Positions 1 through 6,885 of a stretch of 10,165 nucleotides of DNA are shown piece by piece. Origin of the DNA: a bacterium. Lineage in GTDB: Bacteria; Pseudomonadota; Alphaproteobacteria; Caulobacterales; Hyphomonadaceae. Made by a program: the position numbers and the translations under genes. Below the pieces are notes generated by a model, which was not told the origin of the DNA, did no database searches, and saw only the letters and a list, made by a program, of their open reading frames with translations. The stretch lies in the NCBI GenBank assembly GCA_030824255.1, contig JAVBYB010000562.1, positions 1 to 10,165 on the forward strand, written 5' to 3'. How positions within the stretch are numbered: position 1 is the first letter of the stretch; every line of letters begins with the position of its first letter.

Positions 1-784
1 CGGAGGGGCGGTCGAGATGCAGCATCTCGGTGACGCCGGCCTTGCGCAGGCCCTGGGCGAGGCGGTGGGGGCCGTAGGCGGCGCCGGCTTCCAGCTCATC
101 GAGATAGACCGGCACGGGCGACCAGAAGGTGATGGCGTCGCGATCGTCCAGCTTGAGGCGGGCGAAACCCTCGTCGGGCAGGCGCGGGGGCATGAAGGCG
201 AAGGCTATCTGTTTCGAACCATCGAAGATCGGCGCCGGGTTGCGCGCGAACTGGACGGTTTCGCCGGCAGTGATGCGAATGTCCTGGATGTGCACAAGCT
301 TGGCGAACTGGCGCACCGTGTTGGCGGCGAGGTTCAGCTTCGAGAGATCCGACTTCGCTTCGCCCGATTGCGGGACGGCGAGCGCGAATTCCATGCGACC
401 ATTGGGGTTGGCGTCGCTGGTCTTTCGCAGACTGGAGCCGAACGTGCAGACATAAGCGAAGCGGCGCTCGCCCTCGGGCGGCACGACCAGGACGTCTACT
501 GGCGGGCCAGGCTCCTTGGAGCGGCCGGCCCAGCCATCCTGGTCAGAAAAGGCGATGTGGGAGTCATCAAGCTTGCGCGCGAGGTGGAGCTGGACTTCTT
601 CACGAAGCCGCCCGGCCGTCTGGGCCAGATCTCCTTGGCGACTCCAGATATCCTGCATGCATCCGAAATGGAGTTTCCACGCGCGTGCGTCAACCGCGCG
701 GCCTGCATTCGACGCACCGGGAAGGGTAGCCGTCGGGGTCTGAAGCGGATGTGAAGACGACGGAATCACGCCTGTCAGCAGCAT
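1..784 (-). CDS. Suppressor of fused (SUFU) domain protein, 3' end outside window
   Basis: An open minus-strand frame crosses the left edge without a stop, giving 261 residues from the ATG at 784. From about residue 95 it has the layout of the SUFU family (PF05076). A VDVLVVPPEG strand is followed by a FAYVCTFGSS segment, which corresponds to the family's 'TSGMS' region, and then by the acidic, hydrophobic EFALAVP segment. After a helical middle (150-175) comes a hydrophobic FAFMPP stretch and the conserved block ITFWSPVPVYLDELEAG near 218-234, ending in YGPHRLAQGLRKAGV. In animals SUFU represses Gli factors; bacterial members are cytosolic, with poorly known roles, some in immunity or toxin contexts. 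No toxin or immunity partner is visible here. The start is uncertain: neither the ATG at 784 nor one at 658 (residue 43) has a good ribosome site, and residues 1-42 show no family match. The family call is from motif memory only. Confidence 0.68.
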   Translation of the reverse strand, partial: MLLTGVIPSSSHPLQTPTATLPGASNAGRAVDARAWKLHFGCMQDIWSRQGDLAQTAGRLREEVQLHLARKLDDSHIAFSDQDGWAGRSKEPGPPVDVLVVPPEGERRFAYVCTFGSSLRKTSDANPNGRMEFALAVPQSGEAKSDLSKLNLAANTVRQFAKLVHIQDIRITAGETVQFARNPAPIFDGSKQIAFAFMPPRLPDEGFARLKLDDRDAITFWSPVPVYLDELEAGAAYGPHRLAQGLRKAGVTEMLHLDRPS

Positions 785-914
785 GTCAGGGAATGCGCGT
801 GGGTGCGTCAGTTCACGCGCGAAACGGTTGGGCGGATCGATGAAATTTGCGGGGACGCGGCAACCGGGCCGAAGCGGCTGATGGGTAAGATGGCGCCGAG
901 ATGCGGGGGCAATC
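785..914. other. Divergent intergenic region between SUFU gene and DUF805 gene
   Basis: This 130-base gap separates two genes transcribed away from each other, so it should hold both promoters. I could not pick out a convincing -35/-10 pair on either strand. A G-rich stretch (905-909) five bases before the GTG at 915 can serve as the ribosome site of the plus-strand gene. A widely spaced CGGTTG/CAACCG inverted repeat is present but its loop is long and I give it no meaning. Confidence 0.4.
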
Positions 915-1586
915 GTGAAGACAGATCTGGATCGCTGGGTATCGAGCGAAGGGCGGCTTAGCCGGCAGGGTTATCTGCTTGGCTTCATCCTTCCCGTACT
1001 GATGATGGCGGGCCTTACGGCGGCGATGATCGTCGGCTGGCTCGACTTCCTGCCCATCGGCGTCTTCAACCTGATGGTGTTCGGCTGGCTGATCCTGCTG
1101 TTCGTGCTCGGCGATGCGATGAACATCCGGCGCTATCACGACATCGGAAATTCAGGGCGGCTCTATCGCCTGTGCCGGCCGGGCATTGTGGTGCTGCCAC
1201 TGCTGGCGTTCGCGATCGACTTTCTCATCCCGGCGCAGATGGCCTCAAGCGGCGATGTACAGGCGATGATGCACATGATCGATGAGATGGTTGCGCCGAC
1301 CATGCATCCGATCGCAATTGCGCTGCTGGTGCTGCCTGCGGCGGCGGCGGTGTTCAACTTCGCCTATCTGGTCGCGATGCCGGGACAGGCGGGGCCGAAT
1401 GATTTTGGCCCCCCGCCGACAGCTGGGCGTGGGGCGGCGCCGGCGCACGGCGTACGTCATGTGGATTCGGACGATGATCCGGTGAAGCGCGCGTTGGCGG
1501 ATTATCATGCGCGGCAGGCGCAGATGGCGCGACCGGCAACGCAGATGGGGCCCGCACCGGCGAGCTTCGGGAAGAAGCGGCGCTAG
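915..1586 (+). CDS. DUF805 family inner-membrane protein
   Basis: This 223-residue protein belongs to the DUF805 family of small membrane proteins of unknown function. The signatures are GRLSRQGY at residues 13-20 (family form GRxxRxxY/F), the RRYHDIGNSG motif at 72-81 after the second membrane segment, and the closing PGQAGPNDFGPPP at 156-168, which matches the family's C-terminal 'PGxxGxNxFGpdP' signature. Four membrane segments are likely, at about 19-41, 47-67, 88-107 and 131-154. A hydrophilic tail of about 55 residues follows the last signature and carries a DSDDD patch and a basic GKKRR end, longer than in minimal members. Translation must begin at the GTG at 915, because the nearby ATGs are out of frame; GGGGG at 905-909 is the likely ribosome site. 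The TAG stop overlaps the stop of the convergent gene. The family is clear; the function is unknown. Confidence 0.88.
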   Translation: MKTDLDRWVSSEGRLSRQGYLLGFILPVLMMAGLTAAMIVGWLDFLPIGVFNLMVFGWLILLFVLGDAMNIRRYHDIGNSGRLYRLCRPGIVVLPLLAFAIDFLIPAQMASSGDVQAMMHMIDEMVAPTMHPIAIALLVLPAAAAVFNFAYLVAMPGQAGPNDFGPPPTAGRGAAPAHGVRHVDSDDDPVKRALADYHARQAQMARPATQMGPAPASFGKKRR

Positions 1587-2194
1587 GCCTTCGCGCTGGG
1601 CCGCTCCGACACGCGGGCGTGCCAGGCGCGCAGGTTGGTGAGGCCCTCGGGCAGGTTGAGGCCGATCCAGTTGGCGAAGTCGACGACCGTCAGCAGGCTG
1701 ATATCGGCGATCGTGAAGGCGTCACCCACGACATGGGAGCGCGTGGAGAGTTCACGGTCCAGCCAGCCGGCGGCGCGATCGAAATTGGCGCGGTTGGATT
1801 CGCCGAAATCCTTGTGCTGCTTGATGAAGGCGGCGGTGATGGGATGGGCGTGGACCCAGAACATGCCGGTGGGCGTACCCATCTGAAACTCGACGCGGCG
1901 TGTCATCATGTCGATGCGTGCGGTTTCAAGCGGCGTCGTGCCGAAGAGCGGCGGATCGGGATAGAGACTTTCGAGATAGCGGCAGATGGCGACGGTTTCC
2001 GAGAGGAACGTGCCATCATCGAGTTCAAGCGTGGGGACCTGGCCGAGCGGGTCGCGCGCGAGATGCTCGGGCTTCTTCAACTCACCGCCCATGATGTTGA
2101 TGTCCTGCATCGGCAGGCTGGCGCCTTTCTCCGCGAGGAAGATGCGGACGCGGCGCGGGTTCGGCGCGGGGGCTGGCGCATTGTAGAGCTTCAT
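1583..2194 (-). CDS. Glutathione S-transferase family protein
   Basis: This cytosolic GST-fold protein of 203 residues would conjugate glutathione to electrophiles or act in a related thiol reaction. The N-terminal thioredoxin-like domain (1-82) contains KLYNAPAP, the helix RRVRIFLAEKG, the cis-proline segment GQVPTLELDDG with Pro54, and the glutathione-binding L-SET-VAI motif with Ser65-Glu66. The all-helical C-terminal domain carries the conserved AFTIADISLL capping box at 159-168. The site normally holding a catalytic Ser or Cys near residue 10-13 reads APAPNP, so Asn12 or another residue may do this job. I chose the ATG at 2194 over upstream in-frame codons because the protein then begins exactly at the beta-1 strand; a GGA lies 8 bases upstream. 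It follows the methyltransferase gene by 72 bases on the same strand and may be co-transcribed with it. The substrate cannot be inferred. Confidence 0.92.
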   Translation of the reverse strand: MKLYNAPAPAPNPRRVRIFLAEKGASLPMQDINIMGGELKKPEHLARDPLGQVPTLELDDGTFLSETVAICRYLESLYPDPPLFGTTPLETARIDMMTRRVEFQMGTPTGMFWVHAHPITAAFIKQHKDFGESNRANFDRAAGWLDRELSTRSHVVGDAFTIADISLLTVVDFANWIGLNLPEGLTNLRAWHARVSERPSAKA

Positions 2195-2229
2195 GGGGGC
2201 ATTCCGTCCTGATCGCATTTTCAGGAGGG

Positions 2230-2252
2230 GACGCCGCTCGCGCGCGGGCGTC
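2230..2252 (-). terminator. Weak hairpin between methyltransferase and GST genes
   Basis: The sequence GACGCC (2230-2235) can pair with GGCGTC (2247-2252) across an 11-base GC-rich loop, just past the methyltransferase stop. There is no T-run on either side, so it may attenuate, stabilise an mRNA end or mean nothing in DNA this GC-rich. Confidence 0.22.
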
Positions 2253-2266
2253 AAGCGAGGGACGCG

Positions 2267-3241
2267 CTATTCCTTGCGGATGATGATGGCGGGCATCTGG
2301 CCGTTACGGCCGCAATAGCCAGGGGCGATGCGCTGCAGCGCCTTGACGCCGGCGATAAAGCTGTGGCCGCGCCAGTCTTCGCTCAGGTGATCGCGAATGA
2401 AGGCGTCAGTCATGATGCGCATCGCATCGAGCTTGTAGGAGAAGGGGAAGGCCTGCGCCTTGAGCCAGGCTGGCGAATGCGGGGCGTGATAGAGTTCGGG
2501 CCATTTGCCGTCAGCGTTTGGTGGCACGCCGCGCATTCCGGTGAGGATGCGCATCGCCTTTGCCGTGCGGCCGAGCAGGCGGGGCAGCGAGGGATTCGGC
2601 CACCAGTAGACGATGACGGCGATGCCGCCGGGTTTCAGCACGCGCCAGAGCTCGAGGAAGGCGTCTTTCTGCATCTGTTCGGGGATCTGGTAGAGCACGT
2701 GATTGCAGGTGATGGCGTCAACGGAATTGTCGCGAATGGGCAATTGCGTAATGTCGGCCTGCAGGTAGACGCCGCGGTCGCCGAGTTTTTCGCGGGCAGC
2801 CCGAAGGCCCTGAACGGAGAGATCTACGCAGACGCGCTTCTCGAAGGCGTCACTGTAGGGGAGCAGCTGCTTGTGCGGGATTGGGCCACTTCCGGCATCG
2901 AGGATGTACTTGCCGCCCTTGGCGAAATAGCGGCCGAGGCGTTCGATGCAGTGACCTTCGAAATTGCGCGCGATGGGGCGTGAATCGAGGAAGGCGCGGC
3001 TGTCGCCATAGAGGCCATCATCGCCGACTTCCCAGCCATCGGTTTGGTAAAAATCGCGGATGCTCTGGCTGGCGTCATCTTCGCGGCCTTGTGCGCGAAG
3101 GGTTTCCGGCAGGAAGCAGTTGACGCCGTCGATGACGGGATAGGCCGGGCCGCCGACCGCCGTGATATGGTTGTCGTCCGCCTTATGCAGCTCGCCGCGC
3201 GTGACGGGGCATTGAAGCAGGTCCGAGAGGATCGGTTTCAT
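2267..3241 (-). CDS. Class I SAM-dependent methyltransferase with Trm112-like N-terminal segment
   Basis: A 324-residue protein in two parts. Residues 1-45 resemble the small Trm112/YcaR domain, LLQCPVTRGEL then AYPVIDGVNCFLPE, but only Cys11 remains of the usual zinc cysteines. The core (about 70-230) is a Rossmann methyltransferase. SAM-binding motif I is ILDAGSGPI at 113-121, the acidic end of strand 2 is CVDLS at 128-132, motif QADITQLP lies at 151-158, and RVLKPGGIAVIVYW at 190-203 is the classic post-motif of small-molecule and lipid methyltransferases. The C-terminal 100 residues may cover the acceptor pocket. The substrate is not evident; such fusions occur among methyltransferases acting on lipids, sugars or tRNA. 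The start at 3241 is set by a GGAGG ribosome site seven bases upstream; a longer frame would begin with a TTG inside the sdhA terminator hairpin. It is likely transcribed separately from sdh. Confidence 0.87.
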   Translation of the reverse strand: MKPILSDLLQCPVTRGELHKADDNHITAVGGPAYPVIDGVNCFLPETLRAQGREDDASQSIRDFYQTDGWEVGDDGLYGDSRAFLDSRPIARNFEGHCIERLGRYFAKGGKYILDAGSGPIPHKQLLPYSDAFEKRVCVDLSVQGLRAAREKLGDRGVYLQADITQLPIRDNSVDAITCNHVLYQIPEQMQKDAFLELWRVLKPGGIAVIVYWWPNPSLPRLLGRTAKAMRILTGMRGVPPNADGKWPELYHAPHSPAWLKAQAFPFSYKLDAMRIMTDAFIRDHLSEDWRGHSFIAGVKALQRIAPGYCGRNGQMPAIIIRKE

Positions 3242-3248
3242 CGGGCGG

Positions 3249-3253
3249 CCTCC
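3249..3253 (-). promoter_or_regulatory. Ribosome binding site of the methyltransferase gene
   Basis: GGAGG on the minus strand lies seven bases before the ATG at 3241. This spacing supports that start over in-frame codons further upstream at 3334 (ATG) and 3343 (TTG), which have no comparable site. Confidence 0.7.
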
Positions 3254-3329
3254 GCCATGCCGGTCACGCAGCGACCAACGGATCGGCTGGCGAGATTCAT
3301 GCCACACTCGGGCATGAGGGGGCGGCTTG

Positions 3330-3366
3330 TCCATAAACGACAAATGCCGCGCTTTCGCGCGGCATT
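3330..3366 (-). terminator. Rho-independent terminator of the sdhCDA operon
   Basis: Positions 3343-3352 pair perfectly with 3357-3366 to form a 10-bp GC-rich stem. Read on the minus strand the loop is GAAA, a GNRA-type tetraloop that makes very stable RNA hairpins. The stem lies 27 bases past the sdhA stop, and the transcript then runs into a moderately T-rich stretch (TTTGTCGTTTATGG). The interrupted T-tract makes it an imperfect but still good terminator. It separates sdhA from the methyltransferase gene downstream. Confidence 0.72.
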
Positions 3367-3393
3367 CTCCAAGGCGCCCGAGAGGCCATGCGC

Positions 3394-5178
3394 CTAGTAA
3401 ACGCGAGGCTTCGGTTTGATGTATTCGACGTCGCTGGACATCGTGTAGGCGTGGACCGGGCGGTAGTCGATCTTGACGCCGCCCTTGTCGTCGACCCAGG
3501 CGAGCGTGTGCTTCATCCAGTTCACGTCATCGCGGTCTGAGTAATCCTCGCGGGCGTGGGCGCCGCGGCTTTCCTTGCGGTTGAGCGCGGAGTTCACCGT
3601 GGCGACGGCCTGAACGACGAGGTTGTCGAATTCCAGCGTTTCGATGAGATCGGTGTTCCAGATCAGGCCGCGATCCTGGATGGAAATGTCCGATACGCCG
3701 CCGACCACTTCGGCCATGCGCCTGACGCCGGATTCCAGCGTCTCGCCGGTGCGGAACACGGCGCAGTCTTCCTGCATCGCCTTCTGCATCTGGGCGCGCA
3801 GTTTCGCGGTGGGCGTGCCGCCCTTGGCGCTCCGGAACTTGTCGAAGCGGGCAAGGTGATCGTCGCCCGCATTCTTCGGCAGGTCTTTCTGGTTGGCGTT
3901 GGCTTCAAGCTTCTCGCCGCAGCGCAGGCCGGCGGCACGGCCGAACACGACAAGGTCGATCAGGGAGTTGGAGCCGAGGCGGTTCGCGCCATGGACCGAC
4001 ACGCAGGCCGCTTCACCAACAGCCATCAGGCCCGGCACGATTGCGTCCGGATCATCGCCGCGCTTGGTGAGGACTTCACCGTGATAGTTCGTGGGGATGC
4101 CGCCCATGTTGTAGTGCACGGTCGGCAGCACCGGGATCGGCTGCTTCGTTACGTCGACGCCGGCGAAGATCTTGGCGCTTTCCGAAATGCCCGGCAGGCG
4201 GGCGTGGAGGATTTTCGGATCGAGGTGATCGAGGTGAAGATGGATGTGGTCGGTCTCGGCGCCCACACCGCGGCCTTCGCGAATTTCCATCGTCATCGCG
4301 CGTGAGACAACATCGCGCGAGGCGAGGTCCTTCACGGTGGGGGCGTAGCGCTCCATGAAGCGCTCACCCTTGGAGTTGGTGAGATAGCCGCCCTCGCCGC
4401 GTGCACCTTCGGTGATGAGGCAGCCCGAACCGTAGATGCCGGTGGGATGGAACTGCACGAACTCCATATCCTGCAGCGGGAGACCGGCGCGCAGCGCCAT
4501 GCCGCCGCCATCGCCCGTGCACGTGTGAGCGGAGGTAGCGGAGAAGTAGGCGCGGCCATAGCCGCCGGTGGCGAGGATCACGCGCTGGGCGCGGAAGCGG
4601 TGCATCGTGCCGTCATCGAGCTTGATGGCGGTGAAGCCGCGGCAGGCGCCATCTTCCATGATGAGGTCGAGCGCGAAGTATTCGATGAAGAAGTCGACGG
4701 CGTTCTTCAGTGACTGGCCGTAGAGCGTGTGGAGCATGGCGTGGCCAGTGCGGTCGGCCGCAGCGCAGGTGCGCTGGATCGAGGCTTCGCCATAGTTCTT
4801 GGTCATGCCGCCGAAGGCGCGCTGGTAGATCTTGCCTTCTTCCGTGCGCGAGAAGGGGACGCCCCAGTGCTCAAGCTCATAGACGGCGGCCGGGGCGGCG
4901 CGGACCATGTATTCGATCGCGTCCTGGTCGCCGAGCCAGTCGGCGCCTTTCACCGTGTCGTACATGTGCCAGCGCCAGTCGTCCTGGCCCATGTTGCCGA
5001 GCGAGGCGGAGATGCCGCCCTGGGCCGCGACCGTGTGGGAGCGCGTGGGGAAGACTTTCGTGACGCAGGCCGTCTTCAGTCCGGCTTGCGCGCAGCCGAG
5101 GGCCGCACGGAGGCCAGAGCCGCCCGCGCCAATGACCACGACGTCATAGGTATGGTCGTTCCATGTGTAGGCAGTCAT
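3394..5178 (-). CDS. sdhA: Succinate dehydrogenase flavoprotein subunit
   Basis: SdhA oxidises succinate to fumarate and passes electrons through FAD to the iron-sulfur subunit of respiratory Complex II, on the cytoplasmic face of the inner membrane. The 594 residues are the normal family length (E. coli about 588). The FAD-binding GAGGSG motif is at 17-22. [10 protein letters not shown] at 46-55 holds His48, the residue that binds FAD covalently. Active-site residues are all present: His244 in QFHPTG, Arg288 in SRDVVSRA, His355 in TVHYNMGG and Arg400 in [11 protein letters not shown]. The C-terminus ends in the typical YIKPKPRVY. It starts 28 bases after the sdhD stop, without a clear Shine-Dalgarno; the leader holds a short direct repeat instead. 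A hairpin terminator follows, and sdhB, which usually comes next, is not present in this window. Confidence 0.99.
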   Translation of the reverse strand: MTAYTWNDHTYDVVVIGAGGSGLRAALGCAQAGLKTACVTKVFPTRSHTVAAQGGISASLGNMGQDDWRWHMYDTVKGADWLGDQDAIEYMVRAAPAAVYELEHWGVPFSRTEEGKIYQRAFGGMTKNYGEASIQRTCAAADRTGHAMLHTLYGQSLKNAVDFFIEYFALDLIMEDGACRGFTAIKLDDGTMHRFRAQRVILATGGYGRAYFSATSAHTCTGDGGGMALRAGLPLQDMEFVQFHPTGIYGSGCLITEGARGEGGYLTNSKGERFMERYAPTVKDLASRDVVSRAMTMEIREGRGVGAETDHIHLHLDHLDPKILHARLPGISESAKIFAGVDVTKQPIPVLPTVHYNMGGIPTNYHGEVLTKRGDDPDAIVPGLMAVGEAACVSVHGANRLGSNSLIDLVVFGRAAGLRCGEKLEANANQKDLPKNAGDDHLARFDKFRSAKGGTPTAKLRAQMQKAMQEDCAVFRTGETLESGVRRMAEVVGGVSDISIQDRGLIWNTDLIETLEFDNLVVQAVATVNSALNRKESRGAHAREDYSDRDDVNWMKHTLAWVDDKGGVKIDYRPVHAYTMSSDVEYIKPKPRVY

Positions 5179-5199
5179 GTGACGAGTCCCGGTGACGAG
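5179..5199 (-). repeat. Direct repeat in the sdhD-sdhA leader
   Basis: The 8-mer CTCGTCAC (minus strand) occurs twice, at 5192-5199 and 5179-5186, separated by five bases, with the second copy touching the sdhA ATG. It occupies the place where a ribosome site would be expected, and no AGGAGG-like sequence is seen. It could be chance in a 28-base spacer. Confidence 0.35.
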
Positions 5200-5206
5200 G
5201 TGTTGG

Positions 5207-5599
5207 TTAGGCGATCGCGATCTTCAGCACCGCGTAGGCGGTGGCGGCGAAGAGAACGATGCAGACGAAGGTGTTGAGCATGAGCAGCACGGCCTTGGTG
5301 CTGTGTTTGGCGATGTAGTCCTCGACCACAACCTGCATGCCGAGGCGCATGTGGTAGAGCGAGGCGCCGACAGCGAGCAGGATGAGAACTGCGTTGATCG
5401 GGTCGGCGACCCAGGCGAGAGCGCCGTCATAGCCGCCGCGCACCGCGCCGATGAGCGAGATCAGGAACCATGGAACGAGGAAAATCAGTGCAACAGCAGA
5501 GACGCGCTGCGTGATGAAGTGGCCGGCGCCATGCTTGGCTGAGCCGAGGCCACGGACCTTGCCGAGCGGCGTGCGGAAATTTTGCTGCGGTTTGGACAT
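5207..5599 (-). CDS. sdhD: Succinate dehydrogenase membrane anchor subunit, cytochrome b556 small subunit
   Basis: SdhD is the second membrane anchor of Complex II. With SdhC it holds heme b and the ubiquinone site. The 130-residue protein has three predicted membrane helices at about 32-52, 65-88 and 103-127. The segment [14 protein letters not shown] at 82-95 matches the family signature HxxxGMxxVxxDY. By alignment with E. coli SdhD, His83 is the likely heme ligand (E. coli His71) and Tyr95 the quinone-site tyrosine (E. coli Tyr83). The N-terminal [20 protein letters not shown] segment is typical of alphaproteobacterial SdhD. Its ATG overlaps the sdhC stop by one base (TGATG), which implies translational coupling to keep the two anchors in equal amounts. 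Confidence 0.97.
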   Translation of the reverse strand: MSKPQQNFRTPLGKVRGLGSAKHGAGHFITQRVSAVALIFLVPWFLISLIGAVRGGYDGALAWVADPINAVLILLAVGASLYHMRLGMQVVVEDYIAKHSTKAVLLMLNTFVCIVLFAATAYAVLKIAIA

Positions 5600-6024
5600 C
5601 AGACGGCTCCCGTCATGTTGAGCGGGTCAACGCCCGGGACGAGGCCTGAGAGCAGCCAGACAGCGACGGCCATGGCGACAGCGAGGACAAGGACGAGGCC
5701 GGAGAGGAAGCTGCCGGTTTTCGGGTTGAGCGCCATGCCCGCGTCCATGAACAGGTGACGGACGCCGTTGATGGCGTGATAGCTGACGGAGAGGGTGAAG
5801 CCGAACAGGATGAGTTGGCCCCAGATCGAGCCGATCAGGCCCGAGAGCGGCTCGTAGTAATCAGGGCCGACGGCAGTCGCGAAGAGCCAGGCCACGACGA
5901 GGAAGATGCCGATATAGTTGCCGACGCCGGTGACCCGGTGGAGGATCGAGGAGGCCATCGTGAGATGCCACTTCCAGATCGTCGTGTGCGGCGACATGGG
6001 CCGCTTGTCGGTCCACGAGGACAT
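5599..6024 (-). CDS. sdhC: Succinate dehydrogenase cytochrome b556 large subunit
   Basis: SdhC is the first gene of the operon and the larger membrane anchor of Complex II. The 141 residues start with the family signature RPMSPHTTIWKW (8-19) followed by SSILHRVTG (25-33). In E. coli terms Ser26 and Arg30 correspond to the quinone-site Ser27 and Arg31. Three membrane helices lie at about 33-53, 67-91 and 107-128. The second one carries SYHAINGVRHLFMDAG, where His83 aligns with the heme b ligand. The ATG at 6024 is preceded by AAAGGATAGG, whose two AGG elements lie about 6 and 11 bases upstream. A near-consensus promoter lies about 50 bases before the start. The one-base overlap with sdhD and the short gap to sdhA show a single transcript. 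Confidence 0.97.
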   Translation of the reverse strand: MSSWTDKRPMSPHTTIWKWHLTMASSILHRVTGVGNYIGIFLVVAWLFATAVGPDYYEPLSGLIGSIWGQLILFGFTLSVSYHAINGVRHLFMDAGMALNPKTGSFLSGLVLVLAVAMAVAVWLLSGLVPGVDPLNMTGAV

Positions 6025-6030
6025 GGCTGA

Positions 6031-6040
6031 CCTATCCTTT
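6031..6040 (-). promoter_or_regulatory. Ribosome binding site of sdhC
   Basis: AAAGGATAGG on the minus strand ends six bases before the sdhC ATG. It fixes the start at 6024 and fits efficient translation of the first operon gene. Confidence 0.6.
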
Positions 6041-6075
6041 GTTGTTCTTGCGCGACCCTCATCGCGTGGACCCCG

Positions 6076-6103
6076 GTATTAGACCTCGTTTTGGCCCTGT
6101 CAA
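6076..6103 (-). promoter_or_regulatory. Probable sigma-70-type promoter of sdhCDA
   Basis: On the minus strand a perfect TTGACA (-35, 6098-6103) is followed after 16 bases by TAATAC (-10, 6076-6081). A start point would fall near 6069, leaving a leader of about 45 bases before sdhC. The -35 is unusually good for an alphaproteobacterium while the -10 is only a partial match. Confidence 0.55.
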
Positions 6104-6159
6104 CGCGGCGAGAAGGGCCTCTTGGCCTTGGCGGCAAAGGGCTTATTCAAAGTGCATGC

Positions 6160-6166
6160 GGAGGGG
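6160..6166 (+). promoter_or_regulatory. Ribosome binding site of the glutamine amidotransferase gene
   Basis: GGAGGGG sits two to eight bases before the ATG at 6169. It supports this start over an in-frame codon at 6091, which would add 26 residues with no family match and would overlap the sdh promoter. Confidence 0.65.
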
Positions 6167-6168
6167 TC

Positions 6169-6885
6169 ATGCGGGTCACGATCATCGAGACTGGACGAGC
6201 GCCGGGGCGGCTGAGCGAGGATTATCCGCGCTATCCGCGCATGTTCGAGACCCTGCTTCGCGATGCGGATGCGCAGCTGAGCTTCGAGACGGTGGCGTTG
6301 GTTGACGGGCAGGCCTTGCCCGACCCGCATGATTGCGAAGGCGTGCTGATCACGGGATCGCCGGCCGGAGTCTATGACAACACGCCATGGATGGACCCGC
6401 TGCGCGGTTTTATTCGCGAAGCATTCGCAACAAGGACGCCCATGGTCGGCGTGTGTTTCGGCCACCAGATCATCGCCGACGCCATGGGCGGCGTTGTCCG
6501 AAAGTCTGAAAAAGGCTGGGGCGTGGGGCGGCACACCTATGACATGCTCGACCGGCCCGACTGGATGATCGGGGCAGGGCCTGCCGTCTCGCTTTCAGTA
6601 AGCCACCAAGACCAGGTCATCACGCCGCCGCAGGGCGCGGTGACGCTGGCGCGCTCGGCGCACACAGATCATGCCATGCTGGTCTACGAAGAACCCGTCT
6701 TCACCCTGCAGGGGCATCCGGAGTTTTCCGATGCGTTCGTGGGGGCGCTGTATGCGGCGCGGCGCGGAAAATCCCTTACAGATGTGCAGGTCGACCAGGC
6801 GATCCTCTCGCTCGACACGCCGGTCGATAGCGCGCTGGTCGGCCAGTGGATCGCGCGTTTCCTGCTGGCGGCCTCCCGACGCTAA
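6169..6885 (+). CDS. Class I glutamine amidotransferase, GMP-synthase-like stand-alone domain
   Basis: A 238-residue cytosolic enzyme of the GATase1 superfamily, which removes the amide of glutamine and delivers ammonia, or hydrolyses gamma-glutamyl bonds in some members. The triad is complete: Cys96 in the nucleophile elbow VGVCFGHQI, and His183 and Glu185 in LQGHPEFS. The oxyanion region reads ITGSPAGVYD at 61-70. KGWGVGRHTYD at 115-125 is typical of the stand-alone COG0518 group rather than of GuaA, TrpG or CarA. No synthetase domain is attached and no synthetase gene lies next to it, so the acceptor is unknown. Possible roles include gamma-glutamyl-polyamine or peptide hydrolysis. It is divergent from sdhC and ends convergent with the next gene, so it is probably monocistronic. 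Family certain, role unknown. Confidence 0.93.
   Translation: MRVTIIETGRAPGRLSEDYPRYPRMFETLLRDADAQLSFETVALVDGQALPDPHDCEGVLITGSPAGVYDNTPWMDPLRGFIREAFATRTPMVGVCFGHQIIADAMGGVVRKSEKGWGVGRHTYDMLDRPDWMIGAGPAVSLSVSHQDQVITPPQGAVTLARSAHTDHAMLVYEEPVFTLQGHPEFSDAFVGALYAARRGKSLTDVQVDQAILSLDTPVDSALVGQWIARFLLAASRR

Noticed and set aside
17..754. Plus-strand open frame of 245 codons at the left edge
   Set aside because: It is the antisense of the SUFU gene. The minus-strand frame shows a coherent family pattern, while this translation resembles no protein and is rich in the Gly/Glu/Arg typical of shadow frames.
825..870. CGGTTG/CAACCG inverted repeat upstream of the DUF805 gene
   Set aside because: The arms are six bases and the loop is about 30 bases, so it is well within chance expectation.
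3556..4305. Plus-strand open frame of 249 codons inside sdhA
   Set aside because: It is antisense to a fully conserved part of SdhA and has no start signal or family features.
6113..6129. Imperfect hairpin AAGGGCC-TCT-TGGCCTT between sdhC and the amidotransferase gene
   Set aside because: The stem is only six pairs with a bulge, there is no T-run, and its position between divergent promoters gives no clear role.
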